Positions 51,894 to 63,912 are shown, numbered from the stretch's first letter. The stretch: 64,000 bases of DNA from Cucumis sativus (GCF_000004075.3 NC_026657.2:8990001-9054000), one strand, 5' to 3'. The notes: a model not told the origin generated them from the letters alone. Translations and numbers: made by a program.

Positions 51894-54779
51894 ATGGGAA
51901 TTATGAGATTATTATCAACATCAACTTCAACCTCGTGGGGATGGATCAAATTCCGCCTTCCAATTCGCAATCACACAACGCTATCTCCCAGATCCCATCT
52001 TCCCCACCCTTCATTTCCCATGCCCAATCCCTCCTCCGCCCTCTCCGCCTCCCGCCGCCCTCTCCGGGGAGTCGTCTTCGACATGGATGGAACCCTAACT
52101 GTACCCGTCATCGATTTCGCTGCTATGTATCGATCGGTGCTCGGCGACGAGGAGTATGTCAGAATTAAAGCTCTCAATCCATCCGGCATCGATATTTTGC
52201 ACATTATTCAGAGCTGGGCACCTGAGAAGCAGCGGAGGGCGTATGAGGTAATCGCCGATTTTGAGCGTCAGGGAATTGATCGTCTCCAAATTATGCCCGG
52301 TCAGTATTGGGCTGGCTTGCGCTTACCTTATTTTTCCCCAAATTTTGTTCTGTGTTTGTTTCTGATCGCTAGCGGTTTTGTCTCAACAGCTTAAATAGAT
52401 GGGAGATTTTACTCGTCAGATTCCATGTTACTTATAATGTGAGAAGTTAGGTCTTTGGTTATCTCAACCAAATTCTTGATGATTGTACATTGCAGGTGCT
52501 GCTGAGCTTTGTACCTTTCTTGATTCCAAGAGTATAAGGTTTACACTTGACACTTTCTTCTTCTTCGTTTACTGTCTGTTAACTCTTGCGTTGACTGTAG
52601 TTTGAGCAACTTTTCTCAAGGGAAATTAGAGTCTAGTCCTTATGGTTTTGAGACATAGAATTTAGTTTCAACTAACTTTATCTAAACTATAAGGCCAAAT
52701 TTTCAATTTAACCAAAGATGGTAGAGTCATACTTCGCCCCCAATTTACGCAGAACACACGTGGTGGCGCCTTCTAGTAAGAAAAAAAAAAAAGAAGTAAG
52801 AGGGTGTAGAAGAGAAGGAAGATAAAGATTCGACATTATGTGATATTTTTTAGTTTATCTAGTGTTGTCTCACTACAATATCACAAGTGTCTTGTGATTC
52901 TTTTAAAAAAATATGTTAGTGTGAAATTTCTCAATTCACCGTATATGGGTTTAAAGCAGACTAATTGACCAATTTGTGTCAACTCTATGGTTCAGTTTAT
53001 TTAGTATCTAAGAAAAGAATTTAAGATGATAAACAGCAAAATTTTGCACTTGCACAAGGGCAAGGTACATTGTTATGCACATGATTGTGGGAGTACCTTT
53101 TCTTTATGTCTCCCTTTTATGTATTATTTATAGTGTTAATATGTATCATCCGGTGCTACATGTCAGGAGGGGACTAATTACTCGCAATGTAAAGGAAGCT
53201 GTTGATATTTTTCACGAGCGTTTTGGTGTAAGTTCGATTTTTCTTATGGGGCTCTCTGCACATTATAATGACAATTTACAGCTATCTGTTAGGTTTTTAA
53301 TTTCCGGGATTGCAGCTGCATTCTACTTGATATGTTTTGGAATTGGAGCAACTTGAGCTTTTAGGATGTTGCCTGTTTGCTTATGTAGATAAAAGGTCAA
53401 TTCATTTTCCAAAATAGTCTACCATTGCAATAGAATGAGGGATTATGATCATGAGATTTCTCCTTACCAACCACAACAATGCATTTTCGTAGAGCTTACA
53501 ATACTCTAGTAATGCTTTCATCCTCATTCAATCGGTTAGCACTTGATTTCATCCCTCTTGTTCAGGCATTCCTTTGTTGACACTTTAATAACCTTCTTTG
53601 GACTTTAGTACACAAGAATCCCAGAGTCTATGAGAGGGTCCCTGTTGATGTTTCACTCTTTACTATTATTTTCATGAACTGGCTTTATTGCATGTCTCAG
53701 GTTATTGGGGATTTCTCAGTAGATTTCTTTCTGTGGGTCTATGGCCTTAGAAATTCCTATCTTACCTCTACATACATCTGGGCATTAGGATACAACTATA
53801 AATTCACCTTGTGTGAGAAAATTTCCTTCTATGCATCTTCTCTATCTCCGTCTCTCAAACATTCATACCATTTCTTGCAAACCAAAAGGAACCTTATATC
53901 TTCCTGTCTCCTTACTGTTGCATCATGTGCATTGGACTGTAGATGGGAAACCACCTTCGTTTTCATCATCAATTGGCCTCTTGCTTTTGGAATTCTGTCT
54001 TCAACTTTGGATAGTTTTCCCGTCTGAAACTGCTTTATTTTCTTGCTCCTTGGATCGGTGTCCGTCCAAGAAGCAAGGTAAAGACCTTTGGTTGGATTTT
54101 GCTGGAGTTTTTCGTTGGACTTCATGGAATGACAGATCAAAAGGATGAGGAAGAACCAATTCGTTTTTTAGTGATCCGATTGCTTTTTTAGATATCTCTT
54201 TGTTGTAAACTTATAGTTCCACATCTGTTTGTTTGAATACATGCATGCACATGGTAGTACGCTTATATGTTCATTCCATTTCTTAAACTTTCTTCTGATG
54301 TTTTTATTGCTGCAGTGGACATTTCATCCAGCTTTAAGCAGGGAATTTGGTTCTTATAAACCTAATCCCGCTCCCCTACTTCATATCTGCTCTTCTTGGG
54401 ATGTCCTGCCTAACGAAGTAATTATGATCGGTGACAGCCTCCGAGACGACGTGAGTGTAGTTTTCTTCTCTGTTCTCAATCGTAATAGTCTTTCGGTTTT
54501 CTATGAATATTACTCTTTCCTAGTCCATTCTTTCTTACTGATACTATACATGGAATCACTATTATTAAGTGAGAACATAAGGTGACAGGATTGACTTCCT
54601 ATCCTACAATTCAGGTTGGATGTGGCAAGGGAGCAGGAGCTTTCACTTGTTTGCTAGATCAAACAGGAAGGTATAACTCGGAGCATTTCACAAAGTTGGA
54701 TCTCGAGCCAGATTTTAAAGTATCGGCACTCGATGAAGTTCTTCATCTTTTGGATGCAAATTTTGACTTGACCCCATGA
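51894..54779 (+). CDS. HAD-superfamily hydrolase (5 exons)
   Basis: Predicted phosphatase of the haloacid dehalogenase superfamily; the physiological substrate is unknown. Coding exons 51894-52299, 52496-52538, 53167-53227, 54316-54450 and 54615-54779 give 269 residues. HAD motifs in order: DMDGT (63-67, nucleophile Asp63 and acid/base Asp65), motif II in GLITRN, motif III Lys in YKPNPAP, and motif IV GDSLRDD with two acidic residues for Mg2+. All catalytic residues are present. The first 55 residues are rich in Ser, Arg and Pro, suggesting an organellar leader; a cytosolic form could start at Met43. The closest protein I recall is Arabidopsis At2g33255, which matches almost end to end. The third intron carries a LINE fragment. 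Confidence 0.88.
53640..54170 (+). mobile_element. LINE retrotransposon remnant (RT C-terminus, zinc-finger region) in HAD intron 3
   Basis: Open frames in this intron shift between reading frames but keep the order typical of plant LINE ORF2 C-termini: an IGDFSV segment, an IWALGY segment, LCEKI, a CCIMC cysteine pair followed by FHHQLASCFWN, then DRCPSKKQGKDLWLDF. It lies in the same orientation as the host gene. Frameshifts and stops show it is inactive. Both ends are indistinct; the surrounding 53230-53640 may also belong to it. Confidence 0.65.
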
Positions 54780-55365
54780 ATGTCAAGAAAAGGCGAAATA
54801 AGTTCCAAGATGTTTGAGTCATTTTGACTCAACTTGAAAGTTGAGTCATTTATCATTTGTAGGATAAAAAAGAGATGGGGATTTGTTTTTAGAAGGTTTG
54901 GGACTGAAAAAACAGAAATATAGGGTTGTTGATTCTTGTAGTTTCAACATCTTAATGGTGAGTACATGGTGGATGGTACATAGATGATTGCTGTAGTTTC
55001 TTCTAATTTATTGCTTCTGCTTGTTCTTGTTCTTTCATTTAGCAAGCCTGTTGTATTAGTAACCAACATTGTTGCAATCTACAACTATTTTAAATCTTAT
55101 CAATCCTCTATTTGTGTATTAATTTAGTCCCTTTGTCAAAACTAATATACCATTTCAACCATATAGGTTATATATGGTAACAGTTGAGCTCATGTAACTT
55201 CAGATTTGCAAATTATTGTCGTAATTTGATGAAATATTCATGTATAAGTATCAACAAACTAATTAGAAATCTAATAGGATAAATAACAAACATTATATTG
55301 TTAGAATTTTGAATGTATATCAACTAAACTAAAAAGGGCTTTTGTTCGAAAAGAAAAAAAAACGT
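54780..55365. other. HAD 3' UTR and spacer
   Basis: Contains the 3' UTR of the HAD gene (probably ending before about 55100) and AT-rich spacer up to the first tRNA gene. A T-tract on the minus strand at 55354-55362 is the pol III terminator of that tRNA. Confidence 0.5.
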
Positions 55366-55438
55366 CGCCCACCGTGGGGCTCGAACCCACGACCACAAGG
55401 TTAAGAGCCTTGCGCTCTACCAACTGAGCTAGACGGGC
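55366..55438 (-). tRNA. trnK-CUU: tRNA-Lys (anticodon CTT), copy 1
   Basis: A 73-base cloverleaf on the minus strand: acceptor GCCCGTC/GGTGGGC with two G-U type pairs, D-arm GCTC-GAGC, anticodon stem CAAGG-CCTTG around loop CTCTTAA (anticodon CTT), and T-arm GTGGG-TTCGAGC-CCCAC. No intron and no encoded CCA. A run of nine T follows on the minus strand as pol III terminator. A CAA motif (55442-55444) sits just upstream, a common start-site motif of plant tRNA genes. The sequence is identical to copy 2. Confidence 0.97.
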
Positions 55439-55489
55439 TTATTGCTTAAAGATTATTATAAAATGATATTGACTACTAGAGTTTGATGG

Positions 55490-55935
55490 CATAAGTGTTA
55501 AATTAATAATGTTGTATAAACTTGTTGTTATTATTAATGTTATAATGTTTAGTTTCATTAAATAAAATGGTTGAACAAACATTACTTGGAAAAGAAAACC
55601 ATATACGATGAACCAAACATATTGGGTATAAATTTGCCACACATCATCACACTTTCCATCTATTTTGGACTTGCTTTATATGCATTAAATAGAACATTTG
55701 GTTGGATTAGTTCTATTTTTAACAAGTCCATGTGGTTCTTCTTTCTTCACATAATACATATTATTAACATAATTGTTTACCTAAATATTATCACAAACCA
55801 CCTCATTCTTTCACTTTTCATAACACTCCTAATCCAACTAAATTTAGCTACTGTTTTTTAAACCGTACCTAATTATGTTTCTTTTTATACCTAATATTTG
55901 GTCACAACATCCATTCTTTTTTATAATTTCATTAA
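55490..55935. repeat. upstream flank of tRNA-Lys copy 1 (duplicated segment)
   Basis: Diverged copy of 56905-57345. It is anchored by the shared run GCCACACATCATCACACTTT (56-57 kb copy about 1.4 kb away), TTTATATGCATTAAATA and CCTAATATTTGG in the same order. The segment lies upstream of the tRNA in transcription direction and holds no gene. Confidence 0.8.
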
Positions 55936-56494
55936 ATAAACCTATATATATATATATTAATGTGTTATATATACTATTAATATAACATGCATGTGTGGGT
56001 GGTGTGTGTGACTTTGCTTTGATGTAAAATGATTAATATAGACTTAACAAAGACCTTAAACAAACAACCTATTTATGTAGGGCTCAGGTTGTTTATGTTC
56101 ATTTAATTTTCTATATATAGAAACTTAAAAGTATAAATAATTAACACTTGGTAAATTTGATAAATCATGCAATGTTACAAATTTGATAAATCATGCCATC
56201 TACATAGTATCTTCTAGTTTAATCTCTCTATCCATGCATTGTTTGCTATTTTTCTTACATGAAGTACTTACATATGACTTACTTCATGATCACTTAAATA
56301 TATTTTAAAATGTTTTTTTTCTCGTATCTTTTCTAAATAAGAGTAGATTTCATAAGCTTCCCATCTTCAGTCTTCTATATATGTAAACTTAAATGCAAAA
56401 AAATTTGGAGGCAATGCATATATAATACAAAATCACAAAGGTTGAAGTTAATTTGGAATTATTGATAATGATGAACGAATTTAAAAAATAAAAA

Positions 56495-56567
56495 CGCCCA
56501 CCGTGGGGCTCGAACCCACGACCACAAGGTTAAGAGCCTTGCGCTCTACCAACTGAGCTAGACGGGC
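56495..56567 (-). tRNA. trnK-CUU: tRNA-Lys (anticodon CTT), copy 2
   Basis: All 73 bases match copy 1, with the same fold and CTT anticodon. A TTTTT terminator follows on the minus strand (56490-56494). A CAA motif lies at 56571-56573, just upstream. The 1,129-base offset from copy 1 and the shared upstream flank show a local duplication. Confidence 0.97.
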
Positions 56568-56904
56568 TTTTTGTTTAATTAATTAAAAATATTTTATTCA
56601 TAATTTTTAATACATTTATATTTTATTTTAATTGTTTTTAAATAAAAGTACAATATTTTTTAATACTTTTAAAAAATGCATTAATCTAATTTTTTGTTTT
56701 ATTTTATGAATTTTAAGTTGAGCTAAAATGTTACTCATAAAATATAAATAAATCAATTAAAGTTACAAATTATATCCACTCTCACTCAATAAAATATCTA
56801 TCACAATAAAAAATTTCTTTTATTGAACAAAAAAAAAGTTATCTTATTAATTAGACTCTACATTTTAGGATACAAATTGATTGCTTTTGAAACTAATCTA
56901 AGTT

Positions 56905-57345
56905 TAAGGGTTTAAATGTTAAATTAATAATAGGGTTGAAAGATACTTATTATCGTTGTTATTGTATTAGTTTGGATGTAAGAAATAGAACCTAAAAAGA
57001 AGATTATGAACCAAACTTATGATTTAACATATATTTGCCACACATCATCACACTTTCCATCCAATTTAGAGATCGCTTTATATGCATTAAATACAACATT
57101 TGGTTTGGATTAGTTCTATTTTCAATAAGGGCATGTGATGTGAAATTGTGAATAACGTTTTTTCTTCACATCATACATCTTCATCACTAAGTACCAAATA
57201 ACTATTTGCCTAAATATTATATCCCAAAACCACCATCTTGTAGTCACTTTTCACAACTCTTCCAATCCAACTAAAGGCTTAATTATTTTTTTAATACCTA
57301 ATATTTGGCCACAACATGGATTATTTCATTAATTATAATTTACAT
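56905..57345. repeat. upstream flank of tRNA-Lys copy 2 (duplicated segment)
   Basis: Second copy of 55490-55935. It lies about 340 bases upstream of its tRNA, against about 50 in copy 1, so roughly 275 bases of AT-rich sequence were gained here or lost in copy 1. Confidence 0.8.
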
Positions 57346-58616
57346 AAACCGTCCGTCTTTTATTGTAGTATATAAGTGTGATATACGTGACTCAAATGAC
57401 AATTCGATATGCTTAATTCTAGTTTGGTAGTTATATTTTGAAGTGAGTGTTTAATAAATTATTAATTGGAATGGGCGGATGTAAATTGAGAAAGAATTTT
57501 AATTATAAGTTTGAATAGAATGATTAATTTTGAAAAGAGAAAATGAAAGGGTGAGGATTAACAATGCCATATTTTAAAAAGTAAAAAGAAATATATTATT
57601 ATTAAAGGGGGAGTGCCACGTCATTAGCCGGACTCAAAGATGCAATGAAAATGGCTGTAAAAGAGAGGCGCTAAGTTGGGGAGTAGAGGGTGTGGTTAAC
57701 CGAGAAGCGTACGTGAGACACCGTCGCGCCCGTGAGCCATTTAGAGAAAGTGTTTGAAAAGACAGAAAGGCCCCTTTATTTACTTTCTTGAAAACGGACG
57801 GCCATAAACAAGTCTTCCTTCGCCTTTCCTCTACACCTTTCTCGCTCCCTCACTCACCAAACTTCTATTTATATATAATAATAATAATAATAATAAAAAA
57901 GGTTTGATTTTTCCAAATAGAAAAAGTTACTAAATATTTATAAATATATTTATAAATGTAGTAAAAGAATCTAACATATTTGTTGTTTATTTTTGTAAAA
58001 TGAGATATAATATATTATTTATAAAAGATATCAACAAACAATCAAAACTTCATATTCTATCTATGATTAACACTTATATACTTTTGATAGATGATGGTAT
58101 TGATTATCATTAATTTCAGGTGAGTTAGAGAGGTGTTATATATATTGTTTTTGGGGGCAATGGTGTGAGTTTAGAACCCAAAGAAACACAACCATCAAAA
58201 CTACAATTTAACCAATAAATTTGTGATGGATAGTCCAAATTTGGGTGAAAACGTAACTCTCTTCACAAACATAGAAGACATCGGTAATTGCGACGCGTGG
58301 TGGCGCGTCGAGAGTGGACCCTCGAAAATCTTGGAGCAGAGAGAACGACAAAAATGGAGTCCTCAAGACCTTCCAGGTGCCACTCTAACAGACATGGCTT
58401 CATCCTTAAACCTCTGGCGCTCCACTCTTCTCCTTCTTCCTTCTTCGCTTCCTTCCAATATTAAACTGAACACCATGCATTTCTTTATTTCTCCATTACC
58501 CTTCTCCACACTCTTCTAGATCCCTCCCCTTCTCTCTCTCCTCTCAAAAACCCCTTTTAACGGCTGATCATCATTAATCCACTTCGTTTTTTTTCCAATT
58601 CCAATCTTCCCCAGCC
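57346..58616. other. upstream region of the folate-transporter-family gene
   Basis: It contains a sharply bounded, less AT-rich block at 57610-57870 (with CCACGTCA and ACGTG-type motifs), an (AAT)n run at about 57881-57897, a TATATATA run near 58137-58145 and, at 58226-58519, a 97-codon ATG frame of unknown nature that ends 97 bases before the transporter ATG. A 7-bp-arm CG-rich palindrome is at 58291-58310. Confidence 0.45.
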
Positions 58617-61007
58617 ATGATTTCCTCACTGATTTCCCCCAATTTCCCATTTCCTTCTCTTAAATCCAACTTTGCTCGACCTAAGACATCTCTCTCTTTT
58701 CACAAACCCGTCCTCTGTTTCCACCATCGAAACCCCAATATCTTTGAAAACCCGTCAAAACCCATTGCCATTTTCATCAAAACGGTTCTAGAGAGCAACC
58801 CAGATCGTGTTTTGTTCAGAGAAGTGAAGAAAAGAGAAGGGAATGGTGGAAGAAGAGGTGTTTCTCTTGTGGGTAGCAATCAAATGTTGCTACTCTGTGG
58901 ACTGGGCTATTGGGTTCAGGGGTTTAGGTGCTTCCCATGGCTGGCTCTTAACTTCCATATGGCTCATTATCTTAATCTTCATCCTTCCTTATTGCAACTT
59001 GTCCAGAACTCTGGAAATCTTCCTATGGTTGCTAAACCCTTGTATGGAATTCTCTCTGATGCTTTGTATATTGGTGGAGCTCGTAGAGTTCCTTACATTT
59101 CAATTGGAGGTATGTTGAGTTTCTCTTTGGATTTAAACTATGTTCTTGTTTTTCTTGTCTGTAGCTTTTTTCTGTCTTTTCTTAGTCGTGCTTCATTCTT
59201 AACTCTTGCATTATTTATTCGTTTCTTCGCCAGAATTTCATCCTGCATTAGATTCCTTTCTGCGTTCGGTTTAATGAACGATGTAATTATTACTTAATTA
59301 TATTCCAAAGTAAAGATAATATGAACTAATTGATGGTGATGTTTTTTTTTTAAAAAAAAAAATTCTCAGTTTCAGTTTTGAAGTCCTCTATGGCCATCCA
59401 ACCATTTTGTTTATAGTTTTTGGTTTTTTTCTTTGAGGATTAAGCCTATTTTCTTTTATTTTCTTACAACTCTTTGCAAATGCAGAGTCTGAATTCTTAG
59501 CCCAACTACAGAAACATTAAAAAAAAGAAGAAAATTATTAGCGTCTGAACTCTTAGCGTAATTACAAGAACATAAATAGGTTCTAAAAAATATTTTTTCT
59601 AAGTTAAAAAGATAAGATAGCAAGAAATTTAGAGGTTTGGAGGTGGGAGGAGGGTTTATAGGCTTAATTTGTAAACTAAAAACCAAAAGCCAAGTGCTTA
59701 CCAGACCGGCCAAAGCAATTGTTTTGATTATCATCATGTAGAAATAAGATAGGAATTTGATTTCCATTTTTGGAAGTTGAATGAAATTACACATAGAGAT
59801 TATGAATGTGTCATACTCACTGATCAAAGCCTAACTGAAAAGCTTCTCAGTGCTCTTGCAGGTTCTATCTTGGGGATCTCTGGCATTGATACCTGTGGCA
59901 GGTGAAGCTCTTCCTGCTTTAATGGCATGTGTTCTTCTAAGTAATCTTGGAGCATCCATAACAGAAGTTGCAAAAGATGCACTTGTCGCAGAATATGGTC
60001 AAACAAACAAAATTTGTGGCCTTCAATCTTATACATTCATGGCTTTAGCTGTTGGTGGAGTCTTGGGCAATTTCATTGGTGGATATAACTTACTGAGTTC
60101 ACCACCTAGAAAAATGTTTCTTCTGTTTTCCATTCTACTTTCTCTCCAACTTTCAGTTTCATTAGCAACAAGAGAGGAATCTCTAGGTTTGCTGCAACTT
60201 CCAGAGCCAGATGTTCAGGGGAAATCAATCATGGAAAATGTTAGAAATCAGATATCTGAGCTTGTAACTGTTATTAGCGATCCAAGCGTATCTCGCCCAC
60301 TGGCTTGGATTGTAGCTTCTATTGCTATAGTCCCTCTTCTATCCGGCTCTATCTTTTGCTATCAAACACAATGCCTTAATCTTGATCCTTCCATAATTGG
60401 AATGTCTAGAGTTGTAAGCCAATTGGTTCTTCTTTCTGTCACCGTACTTTACGACCGCCATTGGAAAAGAGTTCCTATGAAGAAGTTAATTGGCATGGTG
60501 CAGATATTGTATGCCCTTTCCTTTCTCCTTGATATTGTTTTGATGAAACAGATAAATCTGAAGTTGGGCATTTCCAATGAGTTGTTTGCTCTTTGCTTTT
60601 CGGGTTTGGCCGAAACCATTGCACAGTTTAAGCTTTTACCATTTTCTGTGCTCTTTGCAAGCTTAAGTCCAAAAGGTTGTGAAGGATCTCTGATTTCATT
60701 TTTCGCATCGGCCGTGTGCTTGTCTTCCATAGTTAGTGGTTTTTTGGGTATTGGGTTGGCTTCTTTGATTGGAATAGGATCAGGAAACTACTCAAGCTTG
60801 CCTGTGGGGATTTTGATACAGTTCATAGCAGCTTTATTTCCATTAACCTGTATCCATTTTGTTCCCATGAAGTCACCGGTACTTGAAAGAGAAAAGAAGA
60901 GAGTAATGAGTAGAAGATCTCGTAAAAATAGAAGGGTCGGACGTGTCATGTATAGCGGTTCTGTATGTGCTTATCGACGTGAGAGAGAATCCGAGATTCA
61001 GGGGTGA
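58617..61007 (+). CDS. probable folate-biopterin transporter family MFS protein, plastid-targeted (2 exons)
   Basis: A BT1/FBT-family member of the major facilitator superfamily. Some relatives carry folates or pterins across the plastid envelope, but for this subgroup the substrate is not proven. Exons 58617-59109 and 59851-61007 give 549 residues. The second exon starts at the CTCAG acceptor ending 59850; the later TGCAG acceptor would break the frame. The first 80 residues are a Ser/Arg/Pro-rich plastid leader, followed by about twelve hydrophobic segments. Family landmarks include the GNLPMVAKPLYGILSDAL loop, RRVPYISIG, and the DALVAEYG segment at the end of a helix. The tail is very basic (RRSRKNRR). 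It is nearest Arabidopsis FBT8/FBT9 from memory, which agrees with the neighbours. The ATG at 58617 has a fair context. Confidence 0.88.
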
Positions 61008-62837
61008 AAAAATCTAGTTTCTTCTGCAGCTTATCTTGTAGAAAGAAAGAAAAGGAAATCTAGGACTCTTCAGATTCTTTCTATACTAGTAAATGAAGCA
61101 AATCCATGCTCTAAATGGTTCATACTCATTTGAAGTGAAGATTCTCTTGGTGAGGTAAAGGTGAACATGACGGGTCTCAAGTTATAACTTGTTGGCCTCG
61201 TCGATCTCGTTCGATTATTCAGAACTTGCAACTGTTCAATTTATTGATGAAGGTCTAATTTCTGTATTATGGTTTCTTGGCAAGAGGATTTGGATAGTCT
61301 TTGTATGTGACAAACTTCCTAATGCAGAGAAAAACATGGGAACTGATGGATGAGAGACCAATGAAGCAAAATGGGAGAGAATTCATTGAAGTTTGAGTGG
61401 GTGGTTTGTTGATGTGCAATTGAACTGAAGAGATTGGCTGTTCTAAAAATCTGTCGTTGATGGAAGAAATCAGAATAATTTTTAGTTAATTTTGGGAAGA
61501 ACATTTACCCTTAACATGACCAAGTGTACTTATTGAAATATATATATATATATATATATAACAGAGGCTAAACTTGTATATTGAACCTTTTAAAAAATTT
61601 CAATTGAAGAAAGATATCTATTCAAGTTTAAGAGACCATCTAAATACAAACTTAAATATTACACTAAATAGGTATCTTATACATATTTTCTGAGTAATTG
61701 GTGGAAAAATATAGTGACCAATAATTTACTGATGGTTTCATTATTTTGATGTCATGATGAACTAATATTGGTTTTATTTTATTTTCATTGAATCTATATG
61801 CACCAATTCACATTTAATGGAAGAATGTTTACATCTTGTTGTACTAATCTTCCCAAAATGTATTGAAATATAAATCAGGATCTAAATATTAATATTTTTA
61901 CAGCATGCTTGCTGTCACTTATCAAGATTGCATTTTTTGAGGTTAAATACTTCCAACTTTGAGGGATAGAATATATGAAAAAGGTGATTTTCTAAATCTT
62001 CCAAATCATTTGAATTAAGAATTACTTAGTTCTTATCTTGATATGGGATGTTTCTTAATATAATATTTTATGTTTATCTCACTAAAGCCTTCTTTTTAAT
62101 GTAAGAATATATTTTTAATGTAAGAATATATTTAATTCATGAATTGTAAAAAGTACGAATTGAGAATTTGAGTTTTCATACATAGACAAAGAAAAGTATA
62201 ATACACACGTTGGATTGGTTTTTAATTTAGATTTCGAAGATCGAAATCAAATCTACAAATATGATAATGGAGTAATGTATGTACAACAAATTTACCTAGC
62301 CATTCAACAACCGGAAATTGCAAAGATGTTGTGAATTTTATGTTTAAATGAATCTTTAATTTTAAAAGATGTTTTGAAAATATGAGAATGTATTAGACAT
62401 AAGATTGGATTGAAAGTGTTAGAAATTTTTTTAAATATTTTTTTAAGTTTAAAGGTCTATTGGACAAATAACCAAAAGTTGATGGATCTCTTATCTACTA
62501 TGTAGATCATAACCTTATTGGTACTAAAATGTCACAAACACATTAAATATTTATATAATAAGAATATGATATTTGTAAAACTAATTATTTATAATTATTT
62601 CTTGGGTTCTAATTCAAGCATTAAAAGCTTGATGGTCCATTTGGAAAACAAAAACACAAAACACTAGTACACTAGTACACTACAGTCAATGATTTGACTA
62701 ACTTGATGAAGAACATCAACTCTCAAACTTGCTTTCTTCTCAATTACATTATTTAAAACTCCAAAGCCTCTTCTTGTAAAAACCAAAACCCAATTCAGAA
62801 AAAGGCTTTAAGAAAAGAAAAAAAATATGTATATGTA
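61008..62837. other. convergent spacer between transporter and MYB
   Basis: It contains the 3' UTRs of the two tail-to-tail genes, a (TA)n microsatellite (61538-61560), a short tandem of TTTAATGTAAGAATATA units near 62095-62132 and otherwise plain AT-rich sequence. Confidence 0.5.
61538..61560. repeat. (TA)n microsatellite
   Basis: Pure TA run of about eleven units in the convergent spacer. Confidence 0.85.
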
Positions 62838-63813
62838 CTAAGGCTGCCATTGCCATGGATTATATCCTCCAAGCTCCATGGCCCATCCCACATCAAGCCC
62901 TTCACTCAACATTTCAGGCAGTACAAAGACATTGTTGTTGATCAGCTCAGATGTCAAACTTTGCTCATTATTATCAGTTGTCTGTGTGTAGAAATTTGAG
63001 ATGCTTTGTTTCTTCTCTGCCTCTGATGCAGAAGATGAAGATAAAGTTTCTGATTTATTGTTGTTTTTGTCATGTTGTTCTTCAAGAAGAGCCATGATTT
63101 TGTTCATTTCCGTTGGATTGAATTGTTGTTGTTGTTGCTGCTGCTGCAATTGTTGTTGATGAAATTGCTGTCTTCTCAAGAGACGAGCTTTTGCTTTCCC
63201 ATTTGCATCGGAACTGTCTTTTGCCTTTTTCTTGAAATGGGTTCTCCAATAGTTCTTTATCTCGTTATCGGTTCGTCCCGGTAGACTTCGGGCAATCGTC
63301 GACCACCTGTGCCAGGAGAATTCACAGTTAGTATATACACTACTGACTCACAGGAAGCACGAAGTATATCTCTATCGATATGTGATTAGGAGGTACCTGT
63401 TGCCCCACCTAGCATGAAGCTCAAGAATTATGCTTTCTTCGTGTGGGGTTATTTGTCCTCTTTTCAAATCAGGCCTTAGATAGTTCACCCATCTCAGTCT
63501 GCAACTCTTCCCATTTCTCTTCAATCCTACATAATAACAAAGCATCATAAAATCATTTAAATGTGTAGGAACCAAGTAATTGTCTCACTTTAGTTACTTC
63601 CTAAGTTTAACACAAGACAATACTCTTGATAGATGGGCATTCGTCGGCGGAATGACTTTCTAAATGTTTACCTGCAAGCCTAGCGACAGAGTTCCATCTT
63701 CCTTCACCATATATTCTGACATATTCCATAAGCAGTCTGTCTTCTTCAGCAGTCCAAGGTCCTTTCCTCCAAACTTCATCTTCCATCAAACCCCAACTCC
63801 AATGGCCAACCAT
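62838..63813 (-). CDS. R2R3-MYB transcription factor (3 exons)
   Basis: Nuclear DNA-binding regulator. Coding exons on the minus strand are 63813-63672, 63526-63397 and 63306-62838, giving 246 residues. Both MYB repeats are complete with their spaced tryptophans: R2 from [16 protein letters not shown] to [17 protein letters not shown]3 from [20 protein letters not shown] through [21 protein letters not shown]. The intron positions are the standard ones for the family. After the domain come a basic KKKAK run, a Gln-rich stretch (about ten Gln in a row in part) and a Ser/Asn-rich tail ending WQWQP. The repeat sequence is of the MYB71/79/121 type in Arabidopsis, known for stress and phytohormone responses. 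An in-frame ATG at 63831 would add six residues but has a poor start context; the one at 63813 has A at -3 and G at +4. Confidence 0.92.
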
Positions 63814-63858
63814 TGTTCTCAAATTAAACATAAAAGAAAGAACAAAAAGCAACTGTCT

Positions 63859-63892
63859 CTTCTTCTTCTTCTTCTTCTTCTTATATGTAATA
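63859..63892. repeat. (CTT)n run, GAA-rich in the MYB leader
   Basis: About eight CTT units on the plus strand, so the MYB leader reads (AAG)n on the mRNA strand, between the TATA box and the start codon. Confidence 0.85.
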
Positions 63893-63912
63893 TTTGTCCA
63901 CCAAATTCTTCA

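Noticed and set aside
53813-54148. 111-codon frame as a possible independent gene in the HAD intron
   Set aside because: Its content, together with the neighbouring frames, reads as a frameshifted LINE reverse-transcriptase C-terminus.
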